DNA of 64,000 nt from Rheinheimera sp. A13L (GCF_000217935.1 NZ_AFHI01000020.1:1-64000); one strand, 5' to 3'; positions 36,682-46,056 are shown, numbered from the stretch's first letter. Notes: a model not told the origin generated them from the sequence alone. Numbers and translations: made by a program.

Positions 36682-38142
36682 TCACTGTTGTGCTTCCGTG
36701 GTTTCTTGTTCTTTGACTAACCACACAGACAAAGCCCCCAATATCATGGCAGCACCTGCCAGCATCACAATATACAGCGCTTCATTTTTAAAGACGGAGC
36801 CAAGGATCCAGCCCGCCAGTAAACCTGAAACAATCTGCGGCGCTGCTATAGTGAAGTTGAAAATTCCCATGTAAACGCCGGTTTTATTCGCTGGTAATGC
36901 ACCTGCCAGAATGGCATAAGGCATCGCCAATATAGCGGCCCATGCTATACCTATGCCTATCATAGGGATCATTAAAGACAAAGCGCCTTGTGGAATAGTG
37001 ACTTCAGTGATCAGCAAATCCACCTGAGTCAGGGTCGGATCGTTAAAGAGTACAAAACTCAGATAACCTACACCACCACAAGCTAACGCAAAGGAATACA
37101 CCAGTTTACGGCCAAATACATTGGCCAGCTTTGCCATGACCATGGCAAAAAATACCGCAAACAAAGAATAACCGGCATACAGAATACCCACCCAATCGCC
37201 TGCGGCACCTTTGGCGGCGGCTATCTCTGCAGGTACACCACCCATTTGTTGAATATAAACAGGATCAAACCAGTGCACTGCAACACCCCAGTTGTTCTGC
37301 GCTACCGCAGCCGGAAAATAAGTCCACATGATAAACAAAGCAAACCAGGAGAAAAACTGCACCAGAGCCAGCTGTTTCATAATGCCAGGCATAGACAGCA
37401 TAGTGGCCCAGAATGACTTCATCTTCTCAGCAAAGCTGGTTTTTTCGCGCTGTTGCTGCAGTTTTTCAAGGTCCAGCCCTTTGTACTGGCAATATTGTTC
37501 AGGGTTGTATTCGCGGGTTCTGAACGCAGTCCATAACACGCTGCCCAGCAATACAGTAGCACCAATGTAAAAGGACCAAATAACTGAATCAGCCACCTGA
37601 CCTGTTTGTGAAGCATTATCCAGACCAATCACGTTGGTCAGAACAAAAGGTAAAATAGAGCCAAAAACTGCACCAATGTTAATCAACAAGGTTTGGACTG
37701 AGAACCCCAGATTACGCTGTTCGGCCGGAACCATATCAGAGACCAGTGACCGAAACGGCTGAAAGGTGACATTAAAAGCCGCGTCTTTAATCGCAAAAAT
37801 CACCAAACCAAACAACATAGGCGGAATAAAGGCAACCACCATAGAAGAATTAGGTAACAACACCATAGCGCCAGCGGCAACTACTGCACCACCCAGCATA
37901 AAAGGAATACGACGTCCGAATCTGTTCCAGGTACGATCAGAAGCAGCACCTACTATAGGCTGCACCAACAACCCCATGATAGGAGCAGCTAACCAGAACA
38001 ATGACAATGACGATAAATCAGCGCCAAGATCGGAAAGAATGCGGCTGACATTGCCATTTTGCAAAGCAAAACCAATTTGCACCCCAAGAAAACCAAAACT
38101 GAGGTTCCATATCTGCCAGAACGATAACTGCGGTTGTTTCAT
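36682..38142 (-). CDS. MFS sugar transporter (maltose type, SLC45-like)
   Basis: The 486-residue carrier starts at the ATG at 38142 (MKQPQLSFWQIWNLSFGFLG), which has AGGA at a proper distance; the frame upstream runs through the promoter palindrome. It has twelve predicted helices, the GPH/SLC45-like landmarks LGVQIGFALQNGNVSRILSDLG, VQPIVGAASDRTWNRFGRRIPFML and KDAAFNVTFQPFRSLVSDMV. Proteins of this type import maltose or maltodextrins by cation symport in Alteromonadales. Two palindromic operators lie upstream (38171-38190, 38311-38332), matching control by the LacI-family protein. Confidence 0.88.
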   Translation of the reverse strand: MKQPQLSFWQIWNLSFGFLGVQIGFALQNGNVSRILSDLGADLSSLSLFWLAAPIMGLLVQPIVGAASDRTWNRFGRRIPFMLGGAVVAAGAMVLLPNSSMVVAFIPPMLFGLVIFAIKDAAFNVTFQPFRSLVSDMVPAEQRNLGFSVQTLLINIGAVFGSILPFVLTNVIGLDNASQTGQVADSVIWSFYIGATVLLGSVLWTAFRTREYNPEQYCQYKGLDLEKLQQQREKTSFAEKMKSFWATMLSMPGIMKQLALVQFFSWFALFIMWTYFPAAVAQNNWGVAVHWFDPVYIQQMGGVPAEIAAAKGAAGDWVGILYAGYSLFAVFFAMVMAKLANVFGRKLVYSFALACGGVGYLSFVLFNDPTLTQVDLLITEVTIPQGALSLMIPMIGIGIAWAAILAMPYAILAGALPANKTGVYMGIFNFTIAAPQIVSGLLAGWILGSVFKNEALYIVMLAGAAMILGALSVWLVKEQETTEAQQ

Positions 38143-38170
38143 CTGTTGTCCTATTATTTTTATGTGAATG

Positions 38171-38190
38171 TCAGGTGAGCGCTCACCTGA
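38171..38190. promoter_or_regulatory. Perfect 20-bp palindrome with ideal lac-operator core
   Basis: TCAGGTGAGCGCTCACCTGA is fully symmetric. Its central 12 bases, GTGAGCGCTCAC, equal the core of the symmetric lac operator. It is 28 bases upstream of the transporter start, in the 5' leader or promoter. It differs from the TGAATACGTATTCA sites, so it may serve another LacI-family protein or simply form a hairpin. Confidence 0.65.
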
Positions 38191-38310
38191 AACCGGCTCC
38201 TCTGTCATCTAATCCGGCCTTCAGTTCACCTGCAATGGACAACGCTGACGACGCCTGTTAGAGCGTTGGAGAAGAGATCGATTAGAACAGCCTTTGCCAG
38301 AGCCAGCAAC

Positions 38311-38332
38311 CAGCTGAATACGTATTCAGCTG
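38311..38332. promoter_or_regulatory. Maltodextrin-regulon operator 1 (transporter)
   Basis: The 14-base palindrome TGAATACGTATTCA (38315-38328) is extended on each side by CAGC/GCTG to a 22-base perfect palindrome. The central CG is typical of LacI-family operators. It lies about 170 bases upstream of the MFS transporter start. The same core recurs upstream of both TonB-dependent receptors and, degenerately, at 44410. Confidence 0.85.
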
Positions 38333-38450
38333 CTGCACAGAGTATCAAAGACGATCTGAATCAGTATGGCTCAGCCTGAAGCAGATGCCCATTTTTTCCA
38401 GATGACGATAGCCTGGCAGGGAATGACGGCTTAACGCTTTTCCCAGCTGT

Positions 38451-38476
38451 AAAAAGGGACGCCAAAAGACGTCCCT
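38451..38476 (-). terminator. Intrinsic terminator of the M13 peptidase gene
   Basis: On the minus strand AGGGACG pairs with CGTCCCT around an eight-base loop and is followed by five T residues. It lies just past the stop at 38493. Confidence 0.85.
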
Positions 38477-38492
38477 GTAAAGCGTTCACTAG

Positions 38493-40562
38493 TTACCAGA
38501 TTTTGACCCGTACCGCATCATCACGGTACATACCATCACCAGGTTTCACATCAAAGGTCTGATAAAATTCAGGCATATTCGACAGCACACCTAACACACG
38601 GTACATGCCAGGGGAATGAGGTCCTGTGATGACTTGCTGACGTAAGGACGCATCACGGAACTTGATCCGCCACACCTGAGACCAGCCCATAAAGAAACGC
38701 TGATCACCACTGAAACCATCAATCACAGGCGCTGCTTTGCCCTGTAACGAGGTTTGATAAGCTTTAAAGGCAACAGTTAAACCACCTAAGTCGGCAATGT
38801 TTTCACCTAAACCTAAAGCACCCTGCAGTTTTAAATCATCAATAGGATTAAAAGCACTGTACTGGTCAATCATCAACTGAGCACGTTTCTGGAACTGCTC
38901 TGCATCTGTAGGTTTCCACCAGTCCGTTAAGTTACCATTGCCGTCTGAACGACGACCCTGATCATCAAAACCGTGGGTAATTTCATGTCCTATCACACCA
39001 CCAATGGCGCCGTAGTTCACCGCATCATCTGCATTCACATTAAAAAATGGCGGTTGCAAAATTGCAGCAGGGAAAACAATTTCATTCATCGTAGAGCTGT
39101 AATACGCATTGACAGTTTGAGGTGTCATGCCCCATTCAGTGCGATCCACAGGCTGTCCAAGTTTAGCCACCATACGGTCAAACTCACACTGGCTGCTGCG
39201 CTGTATATTGCCCACTAAGTCGCCGGCTTTTACTTCTAAACAGCTGTAATCACGCCATACATCAGGGTAACCAATTTTGGCATTAAACTTAGACAGCTTT
39301 TCCTGAGCCGCCTTTTTAGTTTCAGGGGTCATCCACTCCAGACCATCAATAGCCTCTTTAAAAGCGACTCTCATATTTTTGATCATCTGATCCATGCGCT
39401 CTTTGGCTTCAGGCTTAAAATGACGCTCGACATAAATTTTGCCCAGCATAAAACCTAAAGAGCCTTCAAGAGCAGCCACAGCTCGTTTTTCGCGTTCACG
39501 CTGAGCTTCTAAGCCAGACAGAGTTTTACCGTAAAATTCAAAACTGGCCTGATCAAAGCCGCTGGCCAATAACTCACTGTTGGCACGCACCAGATGGAAT
39601 TTTAAGTAACTTTGCCAGTCAGCAACCGGGATTTCTTTTTGTAACTTAGCAAAAGCGGTCAGGTAAGTAGGTTGACGCACTACTACTTCTTTGACATCAG
39701 AGAGTTTAGCTGCACCTAATAAAGCAGCCCAGTCAAAACCAGGCGCTGTCTCAGCAAGCTGAGCCAGAGTTAATTTGTTGTACGTGGCATTACGATCACG
39801 GTTTTGCACCCGGCTCCATTGTGCTTCTGCCAGTTTGCTTTCTATCGCATAGACAGTGGCAGCCACTTTCGCCGGGTCATCCCAGCCAGCTAATTCAGCG
39901 ACTTTGCTGATATAAGCCTGGTATTTCTGCTGAATTTCTTTCGATTTTTCATCAGTGTTCAGATAATAATCACGGTCTGGCATACCTAAACCTGACTGGT
40001 TCGCCAGGGTAATATACTGATCGGACGCTTTTTGATCCTGACTAATAAATAACACCACTGGAGTGCCGGTACGTGCGGCCTGTAATTCGCCCCAAAGTGT
40101 GGCTAAATCGGCATGAGAAGCCAGTGCTTCTATTTTGGTAAAGTCTGCTTTTAATGGCTCTAAACCTAAGGTATCCAGTGTTGCTGTATCCATATAAGAG
40201 CGGTAGAAGTCAGAAATTTTCTGAGTATCAGTGCCTTGTTCTGCCGTTTGGCCCGCCAGCTCCTGCACTATGGCCAGTACTTGTTTATCAGCGTTTTCAC
40301 GCAATTCATCAAAACTGCCCCAACGGCCTTTGTCGGCTGGTATTTCAGTTTTTGCCAGCCAGTTGCCGTTTACATAACGGAAAAAGTCCTGAGCTGGCTT
40401 TACGCTGGTATCCATATTGGACAGCTCAATACCTGAAGTTAAAGTTTTTACTTCAGCCACTGCGGCTGCAGGGGTTTCAGTGGATTGAGTTGGGGTTTGG
40501 GCTTTATCACAGCCTGCCAGTGCCACAAGCACAGCGAGGGCCAGGGTAGATTTATTTAACAT
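38493..40562 (-). CDS. M13 family metallopeptidase lipoprotein (PepO-like)
   Basis: A 689-residue neprilysin-type zinc endopeptidase. The signal ends in a lipobox (LAGC, lipidated Cys about 18), so the enzyme is membrane-anchored in the periplasm. The N-terminal domain begins MDTSVKPAQDFFRYVNGNWL. The catalytic motif HEITH is at 526-530 with ENIADLGGL carrying the third zinc ligand further on, and NAYYSSTMNEIVFPAAILQPPFF is the usual M13 substrate strand. It probably trims peptides. It sits inside the sugar locus but faces no visible link to it. AGGAA precedes the ATG. Confidence 0.94.
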   Translation of the reverse strand: MLNKSTLALAVLVALAGCDKAQTPTQSTETPAAAVAEVKTLTSGIELSNMDTSVKPAQDFFRYVNGNWLAKTEIPADKGRWGSFDELRENADKQVLAIVQELAGQTAEQGTDTQKISDFYRSYMDTATLDTLGLEPLKADFTKIEALASHADLATLWGELQAARTGTPVVLFISQDQKASDQYITLANQSGLGMPDRDYYLNTDEKSKEIQQKYQAYISKVAELAGWDDPAKVAATVYAIESKLAEAQWSRVQNRDRNATYNKLTLAQLAETAPGFDWAALLGAAKLSDVKEVVVRQPTYLTAFAKLQKEIPVADWQSYLKFHLVRANSELLASGFDQASFEFYGKTLSGLEAQREREKRAVAALEGSLGFMLGKIYVERHFKPEAKERMDQMIKNMRVAFKEAIDGLEWMTPETKKAAQEKLSKFNAKIGYPDVWRDYSCLEVKAGDLVGNIQRSSQCEFDRMVAKLGQPVDRTEWGMTPQTVNAYYSSTMNEIVFPAAILQPPFFNVNADDAVNYGAIGGVIGHEITHGFDDQGRRSDGNGNLTDWWKPTDAEQFQKRAQLMIDQYSAFNPIDDLKLQGALGLGENIADLGGLTVAFKAYQTSLQGKAAPVIDGFSGDQRFFMGWSQVWRIKFRDASLRQQVITGPHSPGMYRVLGVLSNMPEFYQTFDVKPGDGMYRDDAVRVKIW

Positions 40563-40720
40563 GGGCTTTCCTGAATTTGATTTTAGTTATCAGTTTTTAC
40601 GCAAAACCAGTGTAGAGAAAAGGAGGGTATTGTCCAGTTTTAAGATTTTGGCTGCGACTAGTGGCAAATCAAACCAGATAAGTCTCTGGTCTGCCAAATA
40701 ATGAGAGGCGGAATTGTAAG

Positions 40721-41062
40721 TCAGGCTTCTAAGCCCTCGGCAATTTGAATGCTCACCTGAACCAACCATGGCCTGTCTTGTTCAGCCACAGGTAAATCCA
40801 GTTCGCGAAGCACGGCCACCGCCAGTTGTTGCAGATTGCCCTGCAGCGCAGCAGGCAGATGATTATCCGGATCGCTGACTAAACCTGAAACCGTCAGCCA
40901 CAGCACCCGAAGATCGGCCAAAGCTTTGATTTGTTCCAGTTCAGAACCCTGTTGTGCCAGTTCAAGCTGATAGAGTACACGACGAAACACCTGAGCCTCG
41001 AGGGCTTTGGTGTTTGACGCTAATAAGCGGGTATGACGATATAAATCCAGTGGTCTTCGCAT
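40721..41062 (-). CDS. FlaF-like flagellin regulator
   Basis: A 113-residue protein resembling FlaF, which in alphaproteobacteria is needed for flagellin synthesis and secretion. Shared positions include the N-terminal YRHT, the LEAQVFRRVLYQLELAQ helix, the ALADLRVLW segment, a DPDNHLP turn and the final IAEGL. It starts nine bases after the flagellin-like gene on the same strand, the order expected for a flagellin-FlaF pair. No other flagellar gene is seen in the window. The family assignment is from pattern similarity, so moderate. Confidence 0.65.
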   Translation of the reverse strand: MRRPLDLYRHTRLLASNTKALEAQVFRRVLYQLELAQQGSELEQIKALADLRVLWLTVSGLVSDPDNHLPAALQGNLQQLAVAVLRELDLPVAEQDRPWLVQVSIQIAEGLEA

Positions 41063-41071
41063 CAGAAGGGC

Positions 41072-41929
41072 TTAATTAAATAAACTCAGCAAAGAGCGAG
41101 CACCTTGATCTTTGTTGCCTATACCCATGGCTTGTTGTTTTAATTGCTGACGGGTTTCTTCAGCCTGCTTTAACAAAGCAGCTCTGCTTTCTTCATCTGG
41201 TGCAGCCCGGGCTGAATTACGGCCCCCTGTACGTTCGGATTCCAGACTATTCGCTGCTTTACTGACAGCTGTTGCTGTCTCTAACTGAGCTTTCAGCTTT
41301 TTATCTTCTTTTGCCAAGCGTTCTGCGCTGTCGGCTGCTGCAGTCTCAGCCGTCGCCAGTACACTGGCTTTGCCATCTTTACCATTTAACAAGTCACGGG
41401 CTTCGGCTGCTGAGCCTATTTTTTCCGGCAGACCCAGACTTTTATCCAGGGTGCTGCTGCGCAGTTCAGATTGACTGCCATAACTATTGATCGTCACTTT
41501 GCTGCTGTCTTTATCGGTTAGCAAATTTACGCCCTTACCACCATCAGCGCCTTTATAGCTGGCACTTTCCAATGATTTTTCAATGCCTGTACGCAGTTCA
41601 GCATACTGTTTTTGTAACTTTTCACGATCAGGAGCAGCTAACGAATCATCCGCCAGTTGAGTGGCTACTTCCCGTACTTTCACCAGTGAATCTTTAATCT
41701 CTGTTGTGGCGGCCTGAGCACTTTCCACAGCACCTTTGCCCTTCGCCAGACTTTGCTGGACAGCAGAATAGTCTTTAGCCGAGTTACGACCAGGGCTAAA
41801 CTCCAGTTCTGCTTTTTTGCTGGCAGACGCTGTAGTCTCTGTGTTGGCCACATTGGAACCCGCATTGGCTGTAGCAGGATTAACCACAGGGTTTGACGGA
41901 ATAAAACCCGGGCTGATGTTGTTGATCAT
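41072..41929 (-). CDS. Flagellin-like protein lacking the N-terminal helix signature
   Basis: A 285-residue protein starting at the ATG at 41929 (MINNISPGF) after TGGAG. The C-terminus, LKQAEETRQQLKQQAMGIGN followed by KDQGARSLLSLFN, matches the D0 helix of alphaproteobacterial flagellins (QALQTKQSLGVQALSIAN..SLLSLF). The middle, with VREVATQLADDSLAAPDREKL and GVNLLTDKDSSKVTI, matches the D1 helix and strand. The standard N-terminal flagellin signature, however, is replaced by a Pro/Ala/Thr-rich stretch. It may be a specialised filament, a secreted non-filament protein or a relic. It is paired with a FlaF-like gene. Confidence 0.6.
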   Translation of the reverse strand: MINNISPGFIPSNPVVNPATANAGSNVANTETTASASKKAELEFSPGRNSAKDYSAVQQSLAKGKGAVESAQAATTEIKDSLVKVREVATQLADDSLAAPDREKLQKQYAELRTGIEKSLESASYKGADGGKGVNLLTDKDSSKVTINSYGSQSELRSSTLDKSLGLPEKIGSAAEARDLLNGKDGKASVLATAETAAADSAERLAKEDKKLKAQLETATAVSKAANSLESERTGGRNSARAAPDEESRAALLKQAEETRQQLKQQAMGIGNKDQGARSLLSLFN

Positions 41930-42088
41930 GACAAACTCCATCTGGACTGGCGACCAGAAATTAGACTACTTACTAGTTTAACCCTGTGACACAGTTTCGC
42001 CAGTTAAATCTGGCTATTTTATCGCCAGTTCACCATGCAGAAAGGCTTTTGCTTTAGACTAGCCACTGTTTCACTGAAAAGGATGGCT

Positions 42089-42472
42089 ATGCAACAGCTA
42101 CTGCTGATTTACGATGGAGACTGCCCTCTGTGCCGCAACTATGTGGCGGCGCAGCGGCTGCAAAAACAATTCGGCGAACTGACGCTGCTCAATGCCAGAG
42201 ATTTGCCTGAACAAGCCCCGCTTTTACTGGCTGAATTGCACCATCTGGGTTTGATTGTGAATCAAAGCATGCTGTTGAGGCTGGACGGCCGCTGGTTAAA
42301 AGGAGCTGAAGTATTGCAGCTACTGGCTTCACTGAATGAAGCCAGTTGGCGCAACAGGCTTTGGTTATATTGGTTTCAATCTGCAGGCCGTGCCCGCTTT
42401 AGTTATCCACTGCTGCGGGCCGGACGCAATCTGTTATTAAAGCTGCTAAAAATACCGCCTTTGCCTTACTGA
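42089..42472 (+). CDS. DCC family thiol-disulfide oxidoreductase-like protein (DUF393)
   Basis: A 127-residue protein, if started at the ATG at 42089 behind AAAAGG. The N-terminal LIYDGDCPLCRNYV carries the CxxC that, with the preceding DG, defines the DCC/DUF393 family, a thioredoxin-like group of unknown substrate. The C-terminal half has several basic-hydrophobic helices (LWLYWFQSAGRARF). It converges with the amylase gene, and the two coding regions overlap by seven bases at their stops. Confidence 0.85.
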   Translation: MQQLLLIYDGDCPLCRNYVAAQRLQKQFGELTLLNARDLPEQAPLLLAELHHLGLIVNQSMLLRLDGRWLKGAEVLQLLASLNEASWRNRLWLYWFQSAGRARFSYPLLRAGRNLLLKLLKIPPLPY

Positions 42473-44319
42473 AGCTCCGGTTCCAGTTCCAGCATTAAAC
42501 TGCCACGCGCAGGTAGTTGCAGACTTCCTTCGGTGGTGATGCTTTTGCCTGTCAGCACCTCAGTAAAGCCGGCATGGGCTGGTAATAGTTCAGCATAACG
42601 CTTTAGATCCACGGTTTTGGCATCGGCATTTTTATTAAAAAACACCCACAGTTGTTTGTTGTCCTTATAACGCACATAACTGTAAATACCATCGACCGGG
42701 CTAAAATGTTTCATCTTTCCTTGCTGTAACACAAGGCTGTTCTTACGGTAATTCGCCAGGGTTTTGATCAGTTGCTGTGCCTGTAGCTGCTCCTGGCTTA
42801 AACCCTTGCCGGTAAAGGCATTCACTGCGTCTCCTGCCCAACCACCGGGAAAATCACTACGTACTAAACCATCGTCACGCTGTTTAGGGCTTTGCGCCAG
42901 AATTTCAGTGCCATAATACAGCTGCGGAATACGAGGGGCAGTCAGCAGATAAATCATCGCCATCTGATACAAATCACTGTCCTCATTGAATAACGAAAAT
43001 ATCCGTGCTGTATCGTGATTCCCCTCAAACAACACCAGGTTGGTTGGATCCGGGTAAATCACATCGTTGCCTAAAGCTTCATAAAGTTTGATCCAGCCTT
43101 TATCCCATGACTCTTCTTCAGTCAGCGCAGCCAGCAAAGCGTAATACAGCGGAAAATCCATCATACTGGGTGTAAACGACTGATAACCATCAGAGTTCTG
43201 TTTGCCTTTTTGCCAATAGGACACCACAACAGGGTTAGCGCTCCACTCTTCACCGACAATATTAAAATTCGGGTATTCGCTCATCAGGCGTTTAGACCAC
43301 TGAGTCAGAAAATCTTTATCCGCATAAGAGTAAGTGTCTTCACGAATGCCGGACAAACCAGCATATTCCACCCACCACACAGAGTTCTGGATCAAATAAG
43401 TCGCCAACAATGGATGACGCTGATTTAAATCCGGCATAGTGTCGACAAACCAGCCATCGACAAAAGCTTTGGCGTCAACCTCTGCGGCATAAGGGTCCTG
43501 CACTGTAGTGCGGGCGTGATTGGTTGGATGGAAACTGGCGTTGTAATTCAGCCAGCTTTTTTCCGGTAAATCTTTCAGCCACCAGTGGTTGGATCCTATG
43601 TGATTTACCACTATGTCCTGGATCACACCTATGCCCTGTGTATTGGCCTCAAGTACAAAGTTTTTGTAACTTTCATTGCTGCCAAAACGTGGGTCTATTT
43701 TGTAGAGATCCGTAGCTGCATAACCGTGATAGGAATAAGCCGGACTATTGTTTTCCGTCAGCGGCTGAGGCCAGATCTGCGTCACACCCAGTTGCTGTAA
43801 ATACGGCAAAGCCTGCTGCATACCGGCAATATCACCACCATGCCGGCCGCCCGGATTCGCTCTGTCTACCCCTTCGCTCATGCCTTTCACTTCATCGTTG
43901 GTTGGGTCGCCGTTGACAAAACGATCCGGTGTGATGAGGTAAATTAAATCTTTTTGACTAAAACCCTGGCGCTGAGCCGAACCCTGCTGCCGCGCCAATA
44001 AGCTGTAGTGATACCGCGCTACTGTCTTACCCTTTTGGCTAAAGCTCAGCTCAAAACTGCCAGGTTTTACATCAGCACTCAGTTCCAAATCGACAAAAAG
44101 ATAATTTGGGTTTTGTACCTTCTGTACACCCAAAAGCTTCACGCCCGGATAACTCAGCGCCACCTGAGTGTGCTGAATATCTTTGCCATGCACCATCAGT
44201 TGCAACTTCGGCTCTTTCATTCCAGCCCACCAAAAGGCAGGCTCCAGATGTTCGATGGGACTGGCTTGGGCCATGCAGCCTGTCAGCATAACTGCAAGCA
44301 TTAAAACTATTTCTTTCAT
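42466..44319 (-). CDS. GH13 alpha-amylase/neopullulanase lipoprotein (SusA-like)
   Basis: The 617-residue enzyme starts at the ATG at 44319 after AAGGGGAAG; the lipobox LTGC (about residue 15) predicts a lipid anchor. The N-terminal beta domain (FWWAGMKEPKLQLMVHGKDI) is the cyclomaltodextrinase type. The TIM barrel has DIVVNH, GIREDTYSY with nucleophile D328, GEEW with acid/base E357, and GNHD with D436. It would split alpha-1,4 bonds of maltodextrins, starch or cyclodextrins in the periplasm or at the surface. It is divergent from the halogenase-like gene, with a degenerate operator between them. Confidence 0.92.
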   Translation of the reverse strand: MKEIVLMLAVMLTGCMAQASPIEHLEPAFWWAGMKEPKLQLMVHGKDIQHTQVALSYPGVKLLGVQKVQNPNYLFVDLELSADVKPGSFELSFSQKGKTVARYHYSLLARQQGSAQRQGFSQKDLIYLITPDRFVNGDPTNDEVKGMSEGVDRANPGGRHGGDIAGMQQALPYLQQLGVTQIWPQPLTENNSPAYSYHGYAATDLYKIDPRFGSNESYKNFVLEANTQGIGVIQDIVVNHIGSNHWWLKDLPEKSWLNYNASFHPTNHARTTVQDPYAAEVDAKAFVDGWFVDTMPDLNQRHPLLATYLIQNSVWWVEYAGLSGIREDTYSYADKDFLTQWSKRLMSEYPNFNIVGEEWSANPVVVSYWQKGKQNSDGYQSFTPSMMDFPLYYALLAALTEEESWDKGWIKLYEALGNDVIYPDPTNLVLFEGNHDTARIFSLFNEDSDLYQMAMIYLLTAPRIPQLYYGTEILAQSPKQRDDGLVRSDFPGGWAGDAVNAFTGKGLSQEQLQAQQLIKTLANYRKNSLVLQQGKMKHFSPVDGIYSYVRYKDNKQLWVFFNKNADAKTVDLKRYAELLPAHAGFTEVLTGKSITTEGSLQLPARGSLMLELEPELQ

Positions 44320-44409
44320 CAGACTTCCCCTTGCCAGTATCCAGAGCATCACTGTTTTTAATCTTTAGTGATCCGACAGTACAGTGAATCACAGAAGGCA
44401 CCAAGCTGG

Positions 44410-44423
44410 TGCATACGTATTCT
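44410..44423. promoter_or_regulatory. Degenerate maltodextrin operator (amylase/halogenase)
   Basis: TGCATACGTATTCT matches the palindrome TGAATACGTATTCA at 12 of 14 positions. It lies in the 191-base gap between the divergent amylase and halogenase-like genes, about 90 bases from each start, so it could control both. Confidence 0.65.
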
Positions 44424-44510
44424 TTTACAGCAGTTGCTATGCTTTAGTATCTTGTCAAAACACAGGGTAAGGCTAGTCTTTAACAAGCTGGTTATAACAA
44501 GAGATAAATA

Positions 44511-46019
44511 ATGTTGAATACAAAAAAAGTTCTGATCCTTGGCGGTGGCACCGCAGGTTGGATGGCCGCGAATTTGATGATAAAAAAATGGGCTGGCCAG
44601 AACATCTCTGTCAGTTTACTGGAATCAGAAGAGATCGGAATTATTGGTGTTGGCGAAGGTTCGACCCCTTCATTGAAAGACTTTTTCGCTTATGTCGATA
44701 TACCAGAACAAGAATGGATGCCTGCCTGTAATGCGACTTACAAAAACGGCATAACGTTCAAAAACTGGTCATCTAAACCGGGCTTTTCCAGCTACTGCCA
44801 TCCTTTTCCGTCACAACTTGATGACTATACGGCAGATGCATTTATCTACAACGCCTTTGTACGTCGTAAGGGAATTGACGTAGAAGCTCACCCGGATCAG
44901 TTTTTATTTGCATCCCATCTTTGTCAGCAAGGATTGGCTCCTCAGGCCGCTTTTCATTTCCCTTTTAATGTCAGTTATGGTTATCACTTTGACTCAGTAC
45001 TGCTCGGGAAGTTTTTAAAAAATAAAGCGAAAGAACGAGGTGTCACCCATATAGAAGGTACTGTAGCTGCTGTTGAGCAACATCCTAACGGCGATATATC
45101 CCGTCTGGTGACCAAAGATGGTCGGGCCATAGAAGCCGATCTTTTTGTCGATTGCTCTGGTTTCCAAGCCGTTCTTATCCAGCAATGTCTGAAAGAACCT
45201 TTTATCAGTTTCGGTAATAACCTGTTTAATGATAGCGCTGTGGTCATGCCTACTGCGGCAACAGCGCAGGTGAATTCACAAACTATAGCGACGGCCTTAA
45301 AAGCAGGTTGGGCATGGGACATTCCGCTGACTAACAGAACAGGTAACGGTTACGTCTTCAGCTCAGCCTTTTGCAGTAACGATCAGGCTGAAACAGAGCT
45401 CAGAACAAAACTGGGTTTACTGGATAGCGCTGAACCTGTGCGTTTTCTGAAAATGAAAGTGGGCCGCTTGCAACAGCACTGGGCTAAAAACTGTCTGGCT
45501 GTGGGTTTGTCTCAGGGTTTTATCGAACCCCTGGAAGCCACAGCCTTGCATTTAGTGCAGGAAACCCTGTTGGCTTTTATTGAGGCTTACAGTGCCGCGG
45601 GCTTTACCGACAAAAATCGGGATAAATTTAATCAGATCATTAATCACAGATTTGAATCTGTGCGTGACTATATTGTCTGCCACTACAAAGTAAACTCAAG
45701 AACGGACACGGACTACTGGCGGGCGAACAGCAACAATAACGATATTTCGGAGTCGTTAAGACAGGTATTACAGTGTTGGGTGGGAGGAGCAGATCTGAGG
45801 CAGGAAATTGATCGACAACAGATAGGTCGATATTTCCCTTCTATATCCTGGCATTGTCTGCTGGCTGGTTATGGCCTCTTCCCTGAACAATCGCAGCTAA
45901 AACCAGGTAATGCCGAAGCTCTGAAATACAACCTAACAAGTATCAGAGATTTTGTCGAACGTTGTGCCCTGAATTACCAACCACATCAGAACATTCTGCA
46001 GAAACTTCATCAGGTCTGA
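44511..46019 (+). CDS. Flavin-dependent tryptophan halogenase family protein
   Basis: A 502-residue protein with all the landmarks of flavin-dependent halogenases: the FAD motif GGGTAGWM at 11-18, GVGEGSTPSL, the catalytic Lys at 78 (K79 in PrnA), and WAWDIP at 267-272 (the WxWxIP halogenase motif). The C-terminal LSQGFIEPLEATALHLVQ is also conserved. It is therefore predicted to be catalytically competent, on an unknown substrate. Homologues are often encoded in TonB-dependent sugar-uptake loci of Alteromonadales, Caulobacter and Xanthomonas, where their purpose is unclear. It has its own terminator. Confidence 0.9.
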   Translation: MLNTKKVLILGGGTAGWMAANLMIKKWAGQNISVSLLESEEIGIIGVGEGSTPSLKDFFAYVDIPEQEWMPACNATYKNGITFKNWSSKPGFSSYCHPFPSQLDDYTADAFIYNAFVRRKGIDVEAHPDQFLFASHLCQQGLAPQAAFHFPFNVSYGYHFDSVLLGKFLKNKAKERGVTHIEGTVAAVEQHPNGDISRLVTKDGRAIEADLFVDCSGFQAVLIQQCLKEPFISFGNNLFNDSAVVMPTAATAQVNSQTIATALKAGWAWDIPLTNRTGNGYVFSSAFCSNDQAETELRTKLGLLDSAEPVRFLKMKVGRLQQHWAKNCLAVGLSQGFIEPLEATALHLVQETLLAFIEAYSAAGFTDKNRDKFNQIINHRFESVRDYIVCHYKVNSRTDTDYWRANSNNNDISESLRQVLQCWVGGADLRQEIDRQQIGRYFPSISWHCLLAGYGLFPEQSQLKPGNAEALKYNLTSIRDFVERCALNYQPHQNILQKLHQV

Positions 46020-46056
46020 TGAAAAAAGCTAGCGCCAGGCATACAGACAGAATCTG

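Noticed and set aside
44072-44404. 110-residue ORF on the minus strand over the amylase start
   Set aside because: It is in a different frame from the amylase signal peptide and lipobox, which are clear, and shows no features of its own.
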